This document shows positions 45,482 to 56,589 of a stretch of 64,000 nucleotides of DNA, piece by piece. Origin of the DNA: Ancylobacter sonchi (GTDB lineage Bacteria; Pseudomonadota; Alphaproteobacteria; Rhizobiales; Xanthobacteraceae); contig NZ_JAHBGF010000028.1 of the NCBI RefSeq assembly GCF_018390695.1, positions 558,001 through 622,000 of the forward strand, read 5' to 3'. The position numbers were made by a program, and so were the translations under genes. Positions within the stretch are counted from its first letter, which is position 1. Each line of letters starts with the position of its first letter. The notes under the pieces are model-generated. The model was not told where the DNA came from. It worked only from the letters and a program-made list of their open reading frames with translations, and did not search any database.

Positions 45482-46111
45482 TCACGGACGGCGCATGCCA
45501 CCGATCTGCGGCCGGTACATCACCGGCCGGGGTCCGGCATAGCCGCCGCGCCAGCCGCCGCCGCCGCCACGGTAATAGGCCGGACCACCGCGATAATAGG
45601 CCGGGCCTCCCCGCCAGCCGGCGCCGCCGCGGTAATAGCCCGGGCCTCCCCGCCAGCCGGGGCCGCCGCGCCAGTAGCCGGCACGCGGCCCGTAATAGCG
45701 GCCGGGCCCCCAGTAGCGGTAGCGCGGGCCGCCCCAGTAGTAGCCGGGACCGCCCCAATACCCTCCCCAGCCGGAGCCGACGCCGACGCCGAGCGCGAAA
45801 GCGCCGACGCCCAGCGCGGGATCTCCGTAATAGCCGTCGTAATAGCCGGGGCTGACGGCGACGCGCGAGCCGCCGAAGGCAAGATAGCTGGCGCTGACAT
45901 AGCCGCCGCCGACCTCGCACCAGTTGTTGCCGGTGCAGCCGCCGACATTCACCTGCGCGCCGGCCGGCAGGGTTGCGACCACCGGGTAGCCGGTGCCGGG
46001 GCCGCTGCGCACATTGAGAGCGTTGACGACGGTTGCCGGCCGCGCCTCGGCGGTGGCGATGCCCGCCACCAACAGGCCGATGGCGGTCAATACGGTCATC
46101 CGGATACGCAT
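45482..46111 (-). CDS. Secreted SH3-domain protein with Gly/Tyr/Arg-rich tail
   Basis: A 209-residue protein with a signal peptide (ending AEA-RPA). One bacterial SH3 domain follows (ALNVRSGPGTGYPVVATLPAGAQVNVGGC, WCEVGGGYVSASYL). The rest is low-complexity, rich in Gly, Tyr, Trp, Pro and Arg (repeated YRGGPAYYRGG-type units from about residue 100). SH3 domains of this class bind peptidoglycan or peptides, and the tail may adhere to surfaces. A related gene lies 160 bp upstream on the same strand. Confidence 0.85.
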   Translation of the reverse strand: MRIRMTVLTAIGLLVAGIATAEARPATVVNALNVRSGPGTGYPVVATLPAGAQVNVGGCTGNNWCEVGGGYVSASYLAFGGSRVAVSPGYYDGYYGDPALGVGAFALGVGVGSGWGGYWGGPGYYWGGPRYRYWGPGRYYGPRAGYWRGGPGWRGGPGYYRGGAGWRGGPAYYRGGPAYYRGGGGGWRGGYAGPRPVMYRPQIGGMRRP

Positions 46112-46271
46112 GGATACCTCCCTCGCGGGCGGCTCCTAAAGCTCCGCCCCGCTGCCGGCGAAAGCCGGCGACGATACTGTGCCCGCGATAACGCCGCATG
46201 GGATCACAGGTTTCATTCCACCAGCGTCACGAATGCGCGACCGACCCGGCAAAGGCGCGAGGAGTCGGCGC

Positions 46272-47300
46272 TCAGGAACGAGCCGGCAGCGGATAGCCCG
46301 GCTGCGGGCTCACATAGCTCGGGCGACCGCCCCAATAGCCGGGGCGTGCACCCCAATAGCCGATCGTCGTCACCGGTGCGGCAGCCCGGCGGCGGGCGGC
46401 GTTCCGCAGGGGTGCGACGGCCGGCGCGCGCCCCACCAGACGGGCATTCACATAGCCATATTGCGTGCGGCACCACTCGCCGGAGCAGGCCTCGACGGTG
46501 ACCGGGAATCCGGCCGGCAGCGTGCCGAGCAATTGGTAGCTCGTGCCCGGACCGCCGCGCACATCGGCGACGCCGGAGGTCGTGACACGGCTGTCGGCGG
46601 CAGCGCCCGGCGCATAGGCACGGCCCACCGGCATCGGGGAGGCCGTCGCGAGACCGGGCGTCACGTAAGCCGCAGTGGGGGCGCCTGTTGCCGCGGGCGC
46701 GGCGAAACCCTGCCCCGCGAAGCCCGCGGAAAGGGTGTCCTGGATCGCCGGATCGGGAATGAGCGGCTGGGCATCGGGAGGCAGCACAAGCCGCGCCGGC
46801 CCCCGTGACAGCACATAGATGCTGACATAGCCGCCCTCGACGCGGCACCAGCCATCGGCACAACCCTGCACCGTCACCGAGGAGGCGTCCGGCAGCGACT
46901 TGACGATCTCATGGTCGACGCCCGGGCCCGAGCGGACATTGGCGGTGCCGATGGTGGTACGGGTGCCGGTCATGGACACCGTCTGGCCGGAAGCGGTGCC
47001 CGCCATGACGGGCGCGACCGCGACCGGCGCCGTGAAGGCCGGCTGTGTCGTGCCGACCAGCCGGCCGGCATTCACATAGCCATATTGCGTGCGGCACCAG
47101 CCACTGGAGCAGGCGGTCGCGTCGACCGGCGTGCCGGCCGGCAGCTGGCCGATCAGCGCATAGGCCGGCCCGGGACCGGCACGCAGCTCGGCGATGGAAC
47201 TGGCGGTCGCGGGGACGGCAGCGGCCGTCGCGATTCCCACAAGACCCGTGCCGGCGAAGACCAGCCCGGCACGCAGCAACCATGACCCGACAACCCGCAT
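46272..47300 (-). CDS. Secreted protein with three SH3 domains
   Basis: A 342-residue exported protein with three bacterial SH3 repeats, each ending in a Cys-Trp-Cys-type unit: [18 protein letters not shown] with [11 protein letters not shown] (1), [17 protein letters not shown] with [11 protein letters not shown] (2) and [17 protein letters not shown] with [11 protein letters not shown] (3). Repeats 1 and 3 share a 33-bp identical DNA stretch. The ATG at 47300 follows GGGAGG. Linkers are Ala/Pro-rich. It probably lies in the periplasm and may bind peptidoglycan. Confidence 0.85.
   Translation of the reverse strand: MRVVGSWLLRAGLVFAGTGLVGIATAAAVPATASSIAELRAGPGPAYALIGQLPAGTPVDATACSSGWCRTQYGYVNAGRLVGTTQPAFTAPVAVAPVMAGTASGQTVSMTGTRTTIGTANVRSGPGVDHEIVKSLPDASSVTVQGCADGWCRVEGGYVSIYVLSRGPARLVLPPDAQPLIPDPAIQDTLSAGFAGQGFAAPAATGAPTAAYVTPGLATASPMPVGRAYAPGAAADSRVTTSGVADVRGGPGTSYQLLGTLPAGFPVTVEACSGEWCRTQYGYVNARLVGRAPAVAPLRNAARRRAAAPVTTIGYWGARPGYWGGRPSYVSPQPGYPLPARS
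46443..47099. repeat. 33-bp direct repeat inside the SH3 gene
   Basis: Positions 46443-46475 and 47067-47099 are identical over 33 bp. They encode the same RTQYGYVNA stretch in repeats 3 and 1, so they mark recent duplication or gene conversion between SH3 units. Confidence 0.85.
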
Positions 47301-47455
47301 CGCAACCTCCCGCATCGCCTCGCGCGGCGATCATCGTTCGAAATTACTATGAATTTCAAACTTTCGCAACGGAAGTCGATGAGAGCCGTCGATTTCGATG
47401 CTGCCGGCGCTCGGCGCGCCGGCAGCATGCAACATGGAGCGGGCCTGCCGGTGCC

Positions 47456-47779
47456 TCAGTGACCGGCCTTGATCGAGGCGACGGCCTCGCTCAGCAGTTC
47501 CTCCATCGTCCGGCGGATGCGGTGCTCGGAGATGTCGAGGCCCTTGGCGTCGAAATCGCCCTTCAGCTTGAGATAGATGTCCTCGTCGCCTGTGGCCTCG
47601 AGGTCCGCCTCGACCAGCGACTGGGCGTAGGCCGTAGCGGCGTCGCCGGAAAGCTCAAGCTTGTCGGCTGCCCACAGACCGAGCGCACGGTTTCGACGGG
47701 CGAGCGCCTTGAACTTCAGCGCCTCGTCATGGGCGTACTTCGCCTCGAACCCATCTTCGCGATTGTCGAACGTGCTCAT
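47456..47779 (-). CDS. ATP synthase inhibitor subunit zeta (DUF1476)
   Basis: A 107-residue helical protein of the DUF1476 family. In Paracoccus denitrificans the family member zeta inhibits the F1-ATPase against ATP hydrolysis. Family stretches are [39 protein letters not shown] at the N-terminus (inhibitory part) and the [16 protein letters not shown] end. Its place next to purC is common in alphaproteobacteria. A TATAAT promoter lies upstream on the minus strand. Confidence 0.88.
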   Translation of the reverse strand: MSTFDNREDGFEAKYAHDEALKFKALARRNRALGLWAADKLELSGDAATAYAQSLVEADLEATGDEDIYLKLKGDFDAKGLDISEHRIRRTMEELLSEAVASIKAGH

Positions 47780-48124
47780 GTGTCCCTCGCCCTGTCTGTT
47801 ATGGCCTGCGGGGTTATGGTTCGCGGGCTTGATTATAGCGCACGCGTCCCCAAATCAACGTCGCCCGAACGTGGGAATGGCCCTTACGTCAATCTGCCGC
47901 TCCCAGGTACGGGAACGGCGCGGACGGCGCGTTTTGGCCGCCCTGCCCGTGCATTGCGTTGTATCGCGGTCGCTGATCGGCTAGTGTCCGGATGCGGGAG
48001 CTTGTGCAGCGCGATACGAATCGGCCTTGCACGTCGCAGAGCGAGCACAGCCAGCCCCAGCCGTGGACCAGTTAGAACCGGAGCCCCGGCACCGATGGAT
48101 TTCCTCAATCGACGGTACCCCCCC
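47780..48124. other. Gene-free region between the zeta gene and purC
   Basis: This 345-bp gap separates divergent genes. On the minus side is a TATAAT at 47832-47837 with TTGATT at 47853-47858, a promoter for the zeta gene. The purC leader of over 200 bp on the plus side contains no recognisable riboswitch or terminator. Confidence 0.5.
47832..47858 (-). promoter_or_regulatory. Sigma-70-like promoter of the zeta gene
   Basis: Read on the minus strand, TTGATT (47858-47853) and TATAAT (47837-47832) are separated by 15 bp, shorter than the usual 17. The transcript would start about 45 bp before the zeta ATG. Confidence 0.4.
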
Positions 48125-48904
48125 ATGAGCCGCCGCCGCCGCATTTACGAAGGTAAGGCGAAGGTCCTTTACGAAGGCCCCGAGCCTGGCACCCTGATTC
48201 AGCACTTCAAGGATGACGCCACTGCTTTCAATAACAAGAAGCACGACGTCATCGATGGCAAGGGCGTCCTCAACAACCGCATCTCGGAATACGTCTTCCT
48301 GAAGCTGAACGAGATCGGCGTCCCGACCCATTTCATCAAGCGGCTGAACATGCGCGAGCAGCTCATCCGCGAGGTCGAGATCATCCCGCTCGAAGTGGTG
48401 GTACGCAATGTCGCCGCCGGCTCGCTGTCGACCCGCCTCGGCATCGAGGAAGGTACCCAGCTGCCGCGCTCGATTATCGAGTTCTACTACAAGAACGACC
48501 AGCTCAACGACCCGATGGTGTCGGAAGAGCACATCACGGCGTTCGGCTGGGCCACCACCCAGGAGATCGACGACATCATCGCTCTCGCGATCCGCGTGAA
48601 CGACTTCCTCTCCGGCCTGTTCCTCGGCGTCGGCATCCGCCTCGTCGACTTCAAGATGGAATGCGGTCGTTTGTGGGAAAACGACATGATGCGGATCGTC
48701 GTCGCCGACGAGATCAGCCCGGATTCCTGCCGCCTGTGGGACATCAAGTCGAACGACAAGCTCGACAAGGACCGCTTCCGTCGCGACATGGGCGGCCTCG
48801 TCGAGGCCTATTCGGAAGTCGCCCGCCGCCTCGGCATCATATCGGAGGGTGAGCGCGCCCAGCCGGCCGGCCCGGTGCTGGTGAAGTCCGAGCCCGAGAA
48901 GTGA
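48125..48904 (+). CDS. purC: Phosphoribosylaminoimidazole-succinocarboxamide synthase (SAICAR synthetase)
   Basis: A 259-residue SAICAR synthetase, step eight of purine synthesis. It begins [21 protein letters not shown] and shows [11 protein letters not shown] and [15 protein letters not shown]. The start at 48125 matches the family N-terminus but has no clear ribosome site. An ATG at 48095 with GGAG 11 bases before it would add ten residues. purS follows 180 bp downstream, with a terminator-like hairpin in between. Confidence 0.95.
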   Translation: MSRRRRIYEGKAKVLYEGPEPGTLIQHFKDDATAFNNKKHDVIDGKGVLNNRISEYVFLKLNEIGVPTHFIKRLNMREQLIREVEIIPLEVVVRNVAAGSLSTRLGIEEGTQLPRSIIEFYYKNDQLNDPMVSEEHITAFGWATTQEIDDIIALAIRVNDFLSGLFLGVGIRLVDFKMECGRLWENDMMRIVVADEISPDSCRLWDIKSNDKLDKDRFRRDMGGLVEAYSEVARRLGIISEGERAQPAGPVLVKSEPEK

Positions 48905-48909
48905 GATCC

Positions 48910-48938
48910 GGCCGGCGCGGCAGCACGTCGCGCCGGCC
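48910..48938 (+). repeat. 10-bp-stem hairpin after purC
   Basis: GGCCGGCGCG and CGCGCCGGCC pair perfectly around a 9-nt loop, directly after the purC stop. No T-run follows, so it may protect the transcript end. Confidence 0.5.
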
Positions 48939-49001
48939 GACCTCTTCGCAGGCCTGCTATGTCGCGCCGGGGCATTGAGCCCTGCGTCATCCGATGCTAG
49001 G

Positions 49002-49034
49002 CGGGGGCCGAAACGCCCCCGTTTCTGTTTTCCG
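49002..49034 (+). terminator. Intrinsic terminator between purC and purS
   Basis: CGGGGGC and GCCCCCG pair over 7 bp around a 6-nt loop, followed by TTTCTGTTTTCC. If it works, purSQL must have its own promoter or depend on read-through. Confidence 0.7.
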
Positions 49035-49084
49035 CCGGTTTCCCAGCATCGTCCCCGGCGACGATCGATCTGAAGAGTGGTTCC

Positions 49085-49327
49085 ATGAAGGCGCGCGTCC
49101 TCGTCACCCTCAAATCCGCGGTCCTCGACCCGCAGGGCAAGGCCATTGAGGGCGCGCTGCGCTCGCTGGGCGTACCCGGGGTCGCCAGCGTCCGCCAGGG
49201 CAAGGTGTTCGACGTCGAGCTCGACGGCGGCGACAAGGCGAAGGCCGAGGCCACGCTGAAGGAAGCCTGCGAGAAGCTGCTCGCCAATACGGTGATCGAA
49301 ACCTACCGCATCGAATTCGTCGGGTGA
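49085..49327 (+). CDS. purS: Phosphoribosylformylglycinamidine synthase subunit PurS
   Basis: An 80-residue PurS, which bridges PurQ and PurL in the three-part FGAM synthase. Family features are KARVLVTLKSAVLDPQGKAIEGAL and VRQGKVFDVEL. It is followed after 10 bp by purQ, so the two are cotranscribed. Confidence 0.96.
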   Translation: MKARVLVTLKSAVLDPQGKAIEGALRSLGVPGVASVRQGKVFDVELDGGDKAKAEATLKEACEKLLANTVIETYRIEFVG

Positions 49328-49337
49328 GGCCGCACCG

Positions 49338-50036
49338 ATGAAAGCCGCCGTTCTCCTCTTCCCCGGCTCGAACCGCGAAGGCGACGTCGCGCGCGCCATC
49401 AAGCACGTCACCGGCGTCGAGCCGGCGATCGTCTGGCACGCCGAGACCGCCCTGCCCGCCGGCACCGACCTCGTGGTGCTACCCGGCGGCTTCTCCTATG
49501 GCGACTATCTGCGCTGCGGCGCCATCGCCGCCCGCGCCAGCATCATGGATGCGGTGCGCGCCCACGCCGCGCGCGGCGGCCTGGTGCTCGGCATCTGCAA
49601 TGGCTTCCAGATCCTCTGCGAAAGCGGTCTGCTACCCGGCGTGCTGGTGCGCAACGCCCGGCTGCGCTTCATCTGCCGCGAGGCGCTGCTCAAGGTCGAG
49701 CGCAACGACACCCCGTTCACCCGCCGGTACGGCAAGGGTGCTGTCGTGCGCTTCCCGGTGGCGCATGGCGAGGGAAACTACACCGCCGACGCCGAGACGC
49801 TGGCCCGCCTCGAAGGCGAGGGCCGCGTGGTGTTCCGCTATGTGATGGCGGACGGCAAGCGCGACGACACCCAGGTGCTGAACGGCGCCGCCAACTCCAT
49901 CGCCGGCATCGTCTCCGAGAAGCTCAACGTGCTCGGGCTGATGCCGCATCCTGAAAATCATGTCGACCCGCTGGTCGGCCCCACCGACGGGCGCGCTTTG
50001 TTCGAGAGCATCGCCGGGATGCTGGAGAAGGCGTGA
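49338..50036 (+). CDS. purQ: Phosphoribosylformylglycinamidine synthase glutaminase subunit PurQ
   Basis: A 232-residue class I glutamine amidotransferase. The nucleophile Cys87 lies in LGICNGFQIL, and the His-Glu pair is in MPHPENHVD near residue 209. It supplies ammonia to PurL. The sequence lies between purS and purL, as usual for the split enzyme of alphaproteobacteria. Confidence 0.96.
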   Translation: MKAAVLLFPGSNREGDVARAIKHVTGVEPAIVWHAETALPAGTDLVVLPGGFSYGDYLRCGAIAARASIMDAVRAHAARGGLVLGICNGFQILCESGLLPGVLVRNARLRFICREALLKVERNDTPFTRRYGKGAVVRFPVAHGEGNYTADAETLARLEGEGRVVFRYVMADGKRDDTQVLNGAANSIAGIVSEKLNVLGLMPHPENHVDPLVGPTDGRALFESIAGMLEKA

Positions 50037-50120
50037 CCGCCTTCCGGCCTCCCTCGCCTGCCCTTTGCGCCCGCCCCGACGTGCCCGCCTGCCAGCGAAA
50101 CGGAATGTGACGGCCCGAGC

Positions 50121-52349
<2,229 letters not shown>

Positions 52350-52358
52350 GGGCCGACC

Positions 52359-52595
52359 ATGGCGATGGAAGCATCCGAGATCGAGAAGCTGATCCGGCAG
52401 GGCCTGCCGGATGCCGAGGTCACCATGCGCGACCTGGCCGGCGACAATAATCACTGGCACGCCACCGTGGTCAGCGAGAGCTTCCGCGGCAAGTCGCGGG
52501 TGCAGCAGCACCAGATGGTCTATGCCGCCATCGGCGCGCCGATGGGCGGAGTGCTGCACGCCCTCGCCCTGCAGACCGAAGTGCCGAAGGCCTGA
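52359..52595 (+). CDS. bolA: BolA family protein
   Basis: A 78-residue BolA-type protein. The conserved motif includes NHWHATVVSESFRGKSRVQQHQMVYAAIG. BolA proteins bind monothiol glutaredoxins and share iron-sulfur clusters; a gene for one lies 160 bp downstream. A hairpin of nine base pairs separates them. It begins ten bases after the purL stop. Confidence 0.94.
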   Translation: MAMEASEIEKLIRQGLPDAEVTMRDLAGDNNHWHATVVSESFRGKSRVQQHQMVYAAIGAPMGGVLHALALQTEVPKA

Positions 52596-52621
52596 GCCGG
52601 CGATCGCGACGACAACCTCCT

Positions 52622-52652
52622 GAAGCCCGGCCGCGACAGCGTGCCGGGCTTC
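52622..52652 (+). repeat. 9-bp-stem hairpin between bolA and grxD
   Basis: GAAGCCCGG and CCGGGCTTC pair perfectly, 26 bp after the bolA stop. A further palindrome lies at 52679-52697 (ATGGCGC / GCGCCAT). There is no long T-run; it may attenuate read-through into grxD. Confidence 0.5.
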
Positions 52653-52756
52653 ATCTATATGTAGAGGCGAAGGGTTGCATGGCGCACCGCGCGCCATCAC
52701 CTATGAGCGCATAGAGACACATGGACCCGAGCGGTCCCGAGACGGGTGAGCACTAA

Positions 52757-53095
52757 ATGAGCATCCAGGATTTCATCGACGGCCAGGTGAAGAGCAACGA
52801 CGTCGTCGTCTTCATGAAGGGGACGCCGCAGTTCCCGATGTGCGGCTTCTCCGGCCAGGTGGCGCAGATCTTCAACCACCTCGGCGTCGATTATAAGGGC
52901 ATCAACGTCCTCGATTCCGACGAGATCCGCCAGGGCATCAAGGAATACACCAACTGGCCGACCATTCCGCAGATCTTCGTCAAGGGCGAGTTCATCGGCG
53001 GCTGCGATATCGTGCGCGAGATGTTCCAGGCCGGCGAGCTGCAGACCCTTCTGGAAGAGAAGGGCGTGCCGGTGATGGGCCGCGCCTCGGCCTGA
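52757..53095 (+). CDS. grxD: Monothiol glutaredoxin (Grx4 type)
   Basis: A 112-residue class II monothiol glutaredoxin with the active-site CGFS (Cys29) in QFPMCGFSGQVAQI and WPTIPQIFVKGEFIGGCDI. It carries [2Fe-2S] clusters together with BolA, encoded just upstream, and takes part in cluster delivery and iron sensing. Confidence 0.96.
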   Translation: MSIQDFIDGQVKSNDVVVFMKGTPQFPMCGFSGQVAQIFNHLGVDYKGINVLDSDEIRQGIKEYTNWPTIPQIFVKGEFIGGCDIVREMFQAGELQTLLEEKGVPVMGRASA

Positions 53096-53199
53096 TTTTG
53101 CCAGACGCGGCAGGCTGACTTGGCGTCCTCCTGCCGCGCGCTTGCTTCTTCGCCAAGACAATGCGGTAATCCCTCCGGGCCAAGCCTCGGGGGGATGCT

Positions 53200-54297
53200 A
53201 TGGCGCGCATTTATTACGCGACGAACCGGCGCCTTGTCGCCGGCGCGCGAATTCCGTTCGGCAATCGCTACAATGAGGAAGGGCCGGCGTTCTACCGCGT
53301 CGGCTATGCCGAGGTCGACCGCAATCCCGATGCCACGGACTCAGACGATGCGTTCGTGCTGCGCTCGGTATTTCTAGCGGAAGAGCATCCGGCGCCGGCG
53401 GGGGCACCTCCCTCGGAGGAGATCATCGGCTCGACCGGCGTCTTCGAATCGATGACGCAGGCGGTGCGCGGCGAATCCCGCGAGGTCATCGCCTATATTC
53501 ACGGCTTCAATTCCAGCTTCGAGACCTGCATGCTGCGCGCCGCGCAGCTGGAAGCGAACTGGCGCGTCGGCGGCAAGGCCCCACTGATCTTCGCCTTCTC
53601 CTGGCCCGCTGACGACGGCGACGGGCTCGGCCTCGGCGAGAGCGCCTCCAACGAATCCAAGTGGAAATATTTCGGCGATCGCGACGATGCCGAAGCCTCG
53701 GGGAAGGCCATCGGCCGCAGCCTCCGCCGGTTGATCGACTTCCTGCTGGAACTCAGGAAGGAAGACCGCGCGGCGGGGCGCGAGCCGTGCGGGCAGAAGC
53801 TGCACCTCGTCACGCACAGCATGGGCAACTGGGCGCTGCGCCATGCCCTGCTGGCGCTGAGGGGCTTCAGCAGCGGCGCACGGCTGCCGAAGATCTTCAC
53901 CAACGCCTTCCTGATGGCGGCCGACGAGGACGCGGATGCGCTGGAGCACAACACCAAGCTGGGCTTGCTGCCGCAGCTCGCGGAGGCGATCCACGTCTAT
54001 CACGCGCGCCGGGACCTTGCTTTGATCATCAGCGACACCACCAAGCTCAATCCGGATCGCCTCGGCGCCTGGGGGCCGCGTACCTTCGACGGGCTCGATT
54101 CCTCCATCTATGGCATCGATTGCGCCGATGTGTGCGTGACGCAGCTCACCCACGGCAATCACCAATATTACCGCATCCGGCCGGAGGTGATCGCCGACGT
54201 ACGGCAGGTGATGGCCGGCAAGGGACCTGACCAGATCAGCGGCCGGGTACCCGTGCGCGCCGGACGGCAATACCGCATCAAGCCAGGCCGTAACTGA
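53200..54297 (+). CDS. Alpha/beta hydrolase, DUF900 family
   Basis: A 365-residue hydrolase of the DUF900 family. Nucleophile Ser207 is in LVTHSMGNWALRHAL (THSMGN in place of GHSMG), with an oxyanion stretch AYIHGFNSSFETCMLRAAQL and FAFSWPADDG. The first 90 residues include YYATNRR-like features common to the family. No signal peptide is seen. The substrate is unknown. It converges on rpsD through a shared terminator. Confidence 0.85.
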   Translation: MARIYYATNRRLVAGARIPFGNRYNEEGPAFYRVGYAEVDRNPDATDSDDAFVLRSVFLAEEHPAPAGAPPSEEIIGSTGVFESMTQAVRGESREVIAYIHGFNSSFETCMLRAAQLEANWRVGGKAPLIFAFSWPADDGDGLGLGESASNESKWKYFGDRDDAEASGKAIGRSLRRLIDFLLELRKEDRAAGREPCGQKLHLVTHSMGNWALRHALLALRGFSSGARLPKIFTNAFLMAADEDADALEHNTKLGLLPQLAEAIHVYHARRDLALIISDTTKLNPDRLGAWGPRTFDGLDSSIYGIDCADVCVTQLTHGNHQYYRIRPEVIADVRQVMAGKGPDQISGRVPVRAGRQYRIKPGRN

Positions 54298-54320
54298 CCG
54301 GGCCGCATGAGGTGACCAAC

Positions 54321-54348
54321 AAAAAAGCCGCCCTTCCGGGCGGCTTTC
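54321..54348. terminator. Bidirectional terminator between the DUF900 gene and rpsD
   Basis: AAAGCCGCCC and GGGCGGCTTT pair over 10 bp around TTCC, preceded by an A-run. It can stop transcription in both directions. Confidence 0.92.
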
Positions 54349-54369
54349 TCGTCTGGGAATGAACCCAAA

Positions 54370-54987
54370 TCAGCGCGAATAATATTCGACGACGAGGTTG
54401 GGCTCCATCACCACCGGATAGGGCACCTCGTTGAGCTCCGGCACGCGGGCGAACTTCGCGGTCAGCTTGTGGCCGTCGACCTCGAGATAGTCCGGCACGT
54501 CACGCTCGCCGGAAGCCGAGGCTTCCATCACCAGAGCCATCTGCTTGGAGGCGTCCTTCACCTCGATCACATCGCCGACCTTCACCTGGTAGGACGGGAT
54601 GTTGACGCGGCGGCCGTTCACCTTCACGTGGCCGTGGCTCACGAACTGGCGGGCGGCGAACACGGTGGGGACGAACTTGGCGCGGTAGACGACGGCGTCG
54701 AGGCGGCGCTCGAGCAGGCCGATCAGGTTGGCGCCGGTGTCGCCCTTGAGGCGCGCGGCTTCCACGTAGATCGCATAGAACTGCTTCTCGCCGATCGAGG
54801 CGTAGTAGCCCTTCAGCTTCTGCTTGGCGCGCAGCTGCACGCCGAAGTCGGAAAGCTTGCCCTTGCGGCGCTGGCCATGCTGGCCGGGGCCGTATTCACG
54901 CTTGTTGACGGGGCTCTTCGGGCGGCCCCAGATGTTCTCGCCCATACGGCGGTCAAGCTTGTGCTTGGCCGAAACGCGCTTGCTCAT
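54370..54987 (-). CDS. rpsD: 30S ribosomal protein S4
   Basis: A 205-residue ribosomal protein S4, a primary 16S rRNA binder. The S4 RNA-binding domain lies around residues 95-155 ([36 protein letters not shown]). The N-terminus is [27 protein letters not shown] site precedes the ATG at 54987. As in other alphaproteobacteria it stands alone rather than in the alpha operon. Its leader contains two hairpins. Confidence 0.98.
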   Translation of the reverse strand: MSKRVSAKHKLDRRMGENIWGRPKSPVNKREYGPGQHGQRRKGKLSDFGVQLRAKQKLKGYYASIGEKQFYAIYVEAARLKGDTGANLIGLLERRLDAVVYRAKFVPTVFAARQFVSHGHVKVNGRRVNIPSYQVKVGDVIEVKDASKQMALVMEASASGERDVPDYLEVDGHKLTAKFARVPELNEVPYPVVMEPNLVVEYYSR

Positions 54988-55041
54988 GCGCTGGTCCTCT
55001 TCGCAAGGTTGCGGTTTGGATCGCGCCCCCTCCTTTGTCCT

Positions 55042-55057
55042 GCGAGACGGGTCTCGC
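55042..55057. promoter_or_regulatory. Dyad in the rpsD leader
   Basis: GCGAGAC, GG and GTCTCGC form a 16-bp near-palindrome about 55 bp upstream of the rpsD start. It could be an operator or a leader RNA structure (S4 regulates its own synthesis in other bacteria). Confidence 0.35.
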
Positions 55058-55113
55058 GGGACTGACAGGCTCCGGCCGAACGCGCCGGACGGAACCACGG
55101 GTGCGTGAAACAA

Positions 55114-55141
55114 CTCACGGGGCCGTTGCCAGCCCCGTGAG
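55114..55141 (-). terminator. Hairpin between the transglycosylase gene and rpsD
   Basis: CTCACGGGGC and GCCCCGTGAG pair perfectly over 10 bp around an 8-nt loop, 58 bp downstream of the transglycosylase stop on the minus strand, followed by TTGTTTC. It can end that transcript, or form part of the rpsD leader. Confidence 0.55.
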
Positions 55142-55198
55142 TGGGCGCGTGCATAAGCGGAAAGCGACACAAGGTCAAGCGATTCCGCTGTTTGCGCG

Positions 55199-56437
55199 CT
55201 ACCGGCCCTTCCTCAGCGCCGCCAATACCTCCTGCCCGGCATAGCCGTCCGCCTCCATCCCCGCGCGGCGCTGAAAATTGGCGACGGCACGCATGGTCAG
55301 GTTGCCGACGCGTCCATCGACCCCGCCGGTATCGAAGCCGGCGGCGGTAAGGCGCTTCTGCACCTCCTGGATCTCCGCCAGCGTCAGTGTCCGCTCGCCG
55401 CCGGGGAACGGCGTGACGAAGTCCGGCTCCCCCAGCACACGGTCGCCGAGATGGCAGACCGCCAGCGCATAATTCATCGACGGATTATAGGACTTCACCG
55501 CGTAGAAATTCTGCGTGAGCAGGAAGCTCGGCCCCTCGGTGCCGACCGGCGCCCACAGCCGCGTGCGGGCGGCGGCATGGCTGAAGCGCCCTCCTCCGAC
55601 CGGCGCGACGCCAAGCTTGCTCCAGTCGGCCACGGTGCGGATCGACTGCGCGTCGGCATAGCGAGCGGCGCCATCGGGGACCTTCACCTCGAATCCCCAG
55701 GGCAGCCCGGCCTGATACTTGCCCCGCTTGATCAGATAGCGGGACGTACCGGCCAGCGCATCGCCGACCTCATAGGGCGAGACACGGCCATCGCCGTCAT
55801 AATCGATGCCGAGATTGAGCCACACCTCTGGCATCCACTGCGTGTGCCCCATGGCGCCGGCCCAGGAGCCGAGCATCATATCCGGCGTCCCCCAGCCGCG
55901 CTGGACGATGGCCATGGCATTGAGGAGCTCGGTCTCCCAGTATTTGCGGCGGCGGGGCTCGCCCCAGGCCAGCGCCGCCAGCGAGGGGAACACCGGCTTC
56001 ATGTGGTCCTCGTCGGTGACGAGCTCGCCGAACGCGCTCTCCATCCCCCACAGGCCCAGCAGCACGTCGGGTTCGACGCCGAAGTCCCGGTTGAGGCGCT
56101 TCAGCAGCGCGGCGTTCTTCTTCACCGCGGCCCGGCCGGTGATCAGCCGCCACTCCGAGATCCGGCGGTTGAGATATTGCCAGAGCTGCTCGCGGAACTC
56201 CGGCTGCGCCCGATCCTTGGCATAGACGCTGATATCGGGCTCAAGGCCGCGCGTCACCCGGTCATAGACCTCGTCGGAAATGCCGCGCGCCCGCGCTTTC
56301 GGACGAAAATCGCGCAGCCAGGCGTCGAAGGACTGGCTGGCGGATTGCGCATGGGCGCCGGTACCGGCCGCCGCCAGCGCGCCCGCGAGGACGAGCACCG
56401 AGCGGCGCGACAGGACGGAGCCGTGACGAAGCTGCAT
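55199..56437 (-). CDS. Lytic murein transglycosylase with peptidoglycan-binding domain
   Basis: A 412-residue exported enzyme (signal with [16 protein letters not shown], ending AHA-QSA, perhaps twin-arginine) that cuts glycan strands of peptidoglycan. The SLT_2 domain covers about residues 36-330, with catalytic Glu133 in [13 protein letters not shown], and a C-terminal PG_binding_1 domain ([33 protein letters not shown]) follows. It is of the MltB-related type of alphaproteobacteria. The ATG at 56437 begins the signal. Confidence 0.92.
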   Translation of the reverse strand: MQLRHGSVLSRRSVLVLAGALAAAGTGAHAQSASQSFDAWLRDFRPKARARGISDEVYDRVTRGLEPDISVYAKDRAQPEFREQLWQYLNRRISEWRLITGRAAVKKNAALLKRLNRDFGVEPDVLLGLWGMESAFGELVTDEDHMKPVFPSLAALAWGEPRRRKYWETELLNAMAIVQRGWGTPDMMLGSWAGAMGHTQWMPEVWLNLGIDYDGDGRVSPYEVGDALAGTSRYLIKRGKYQAGLPWGFEVKVPDGAARYADAQSIRTVADWSKLGVAPVGGGRFSHAAARTRLWAPVGTEGPSFLLTQNFYAVKSYNPSMNYALAVCHLGDRVLGEPDFVTPFPGGERTLTLAEIQEVQKRLTAAGFDTGGVDGRVGNLTMRAVANFQRRAGMEADGYAGQEVLAALRKGR

Positions 56438-56589
56438 TGTCCTCGCTCGCTTTCCCCGGCGACGAGCCGGAATCGGGCGGTCGCTGACTTTAGGGCATGG
56501 TGACCGGCGAAGACGATCGAGGCAAGACACGGAGCCGAGACACGCGCGGCTGAGACACGGGAGCGAGACGCGCGCGGACGGTCGAGCGG

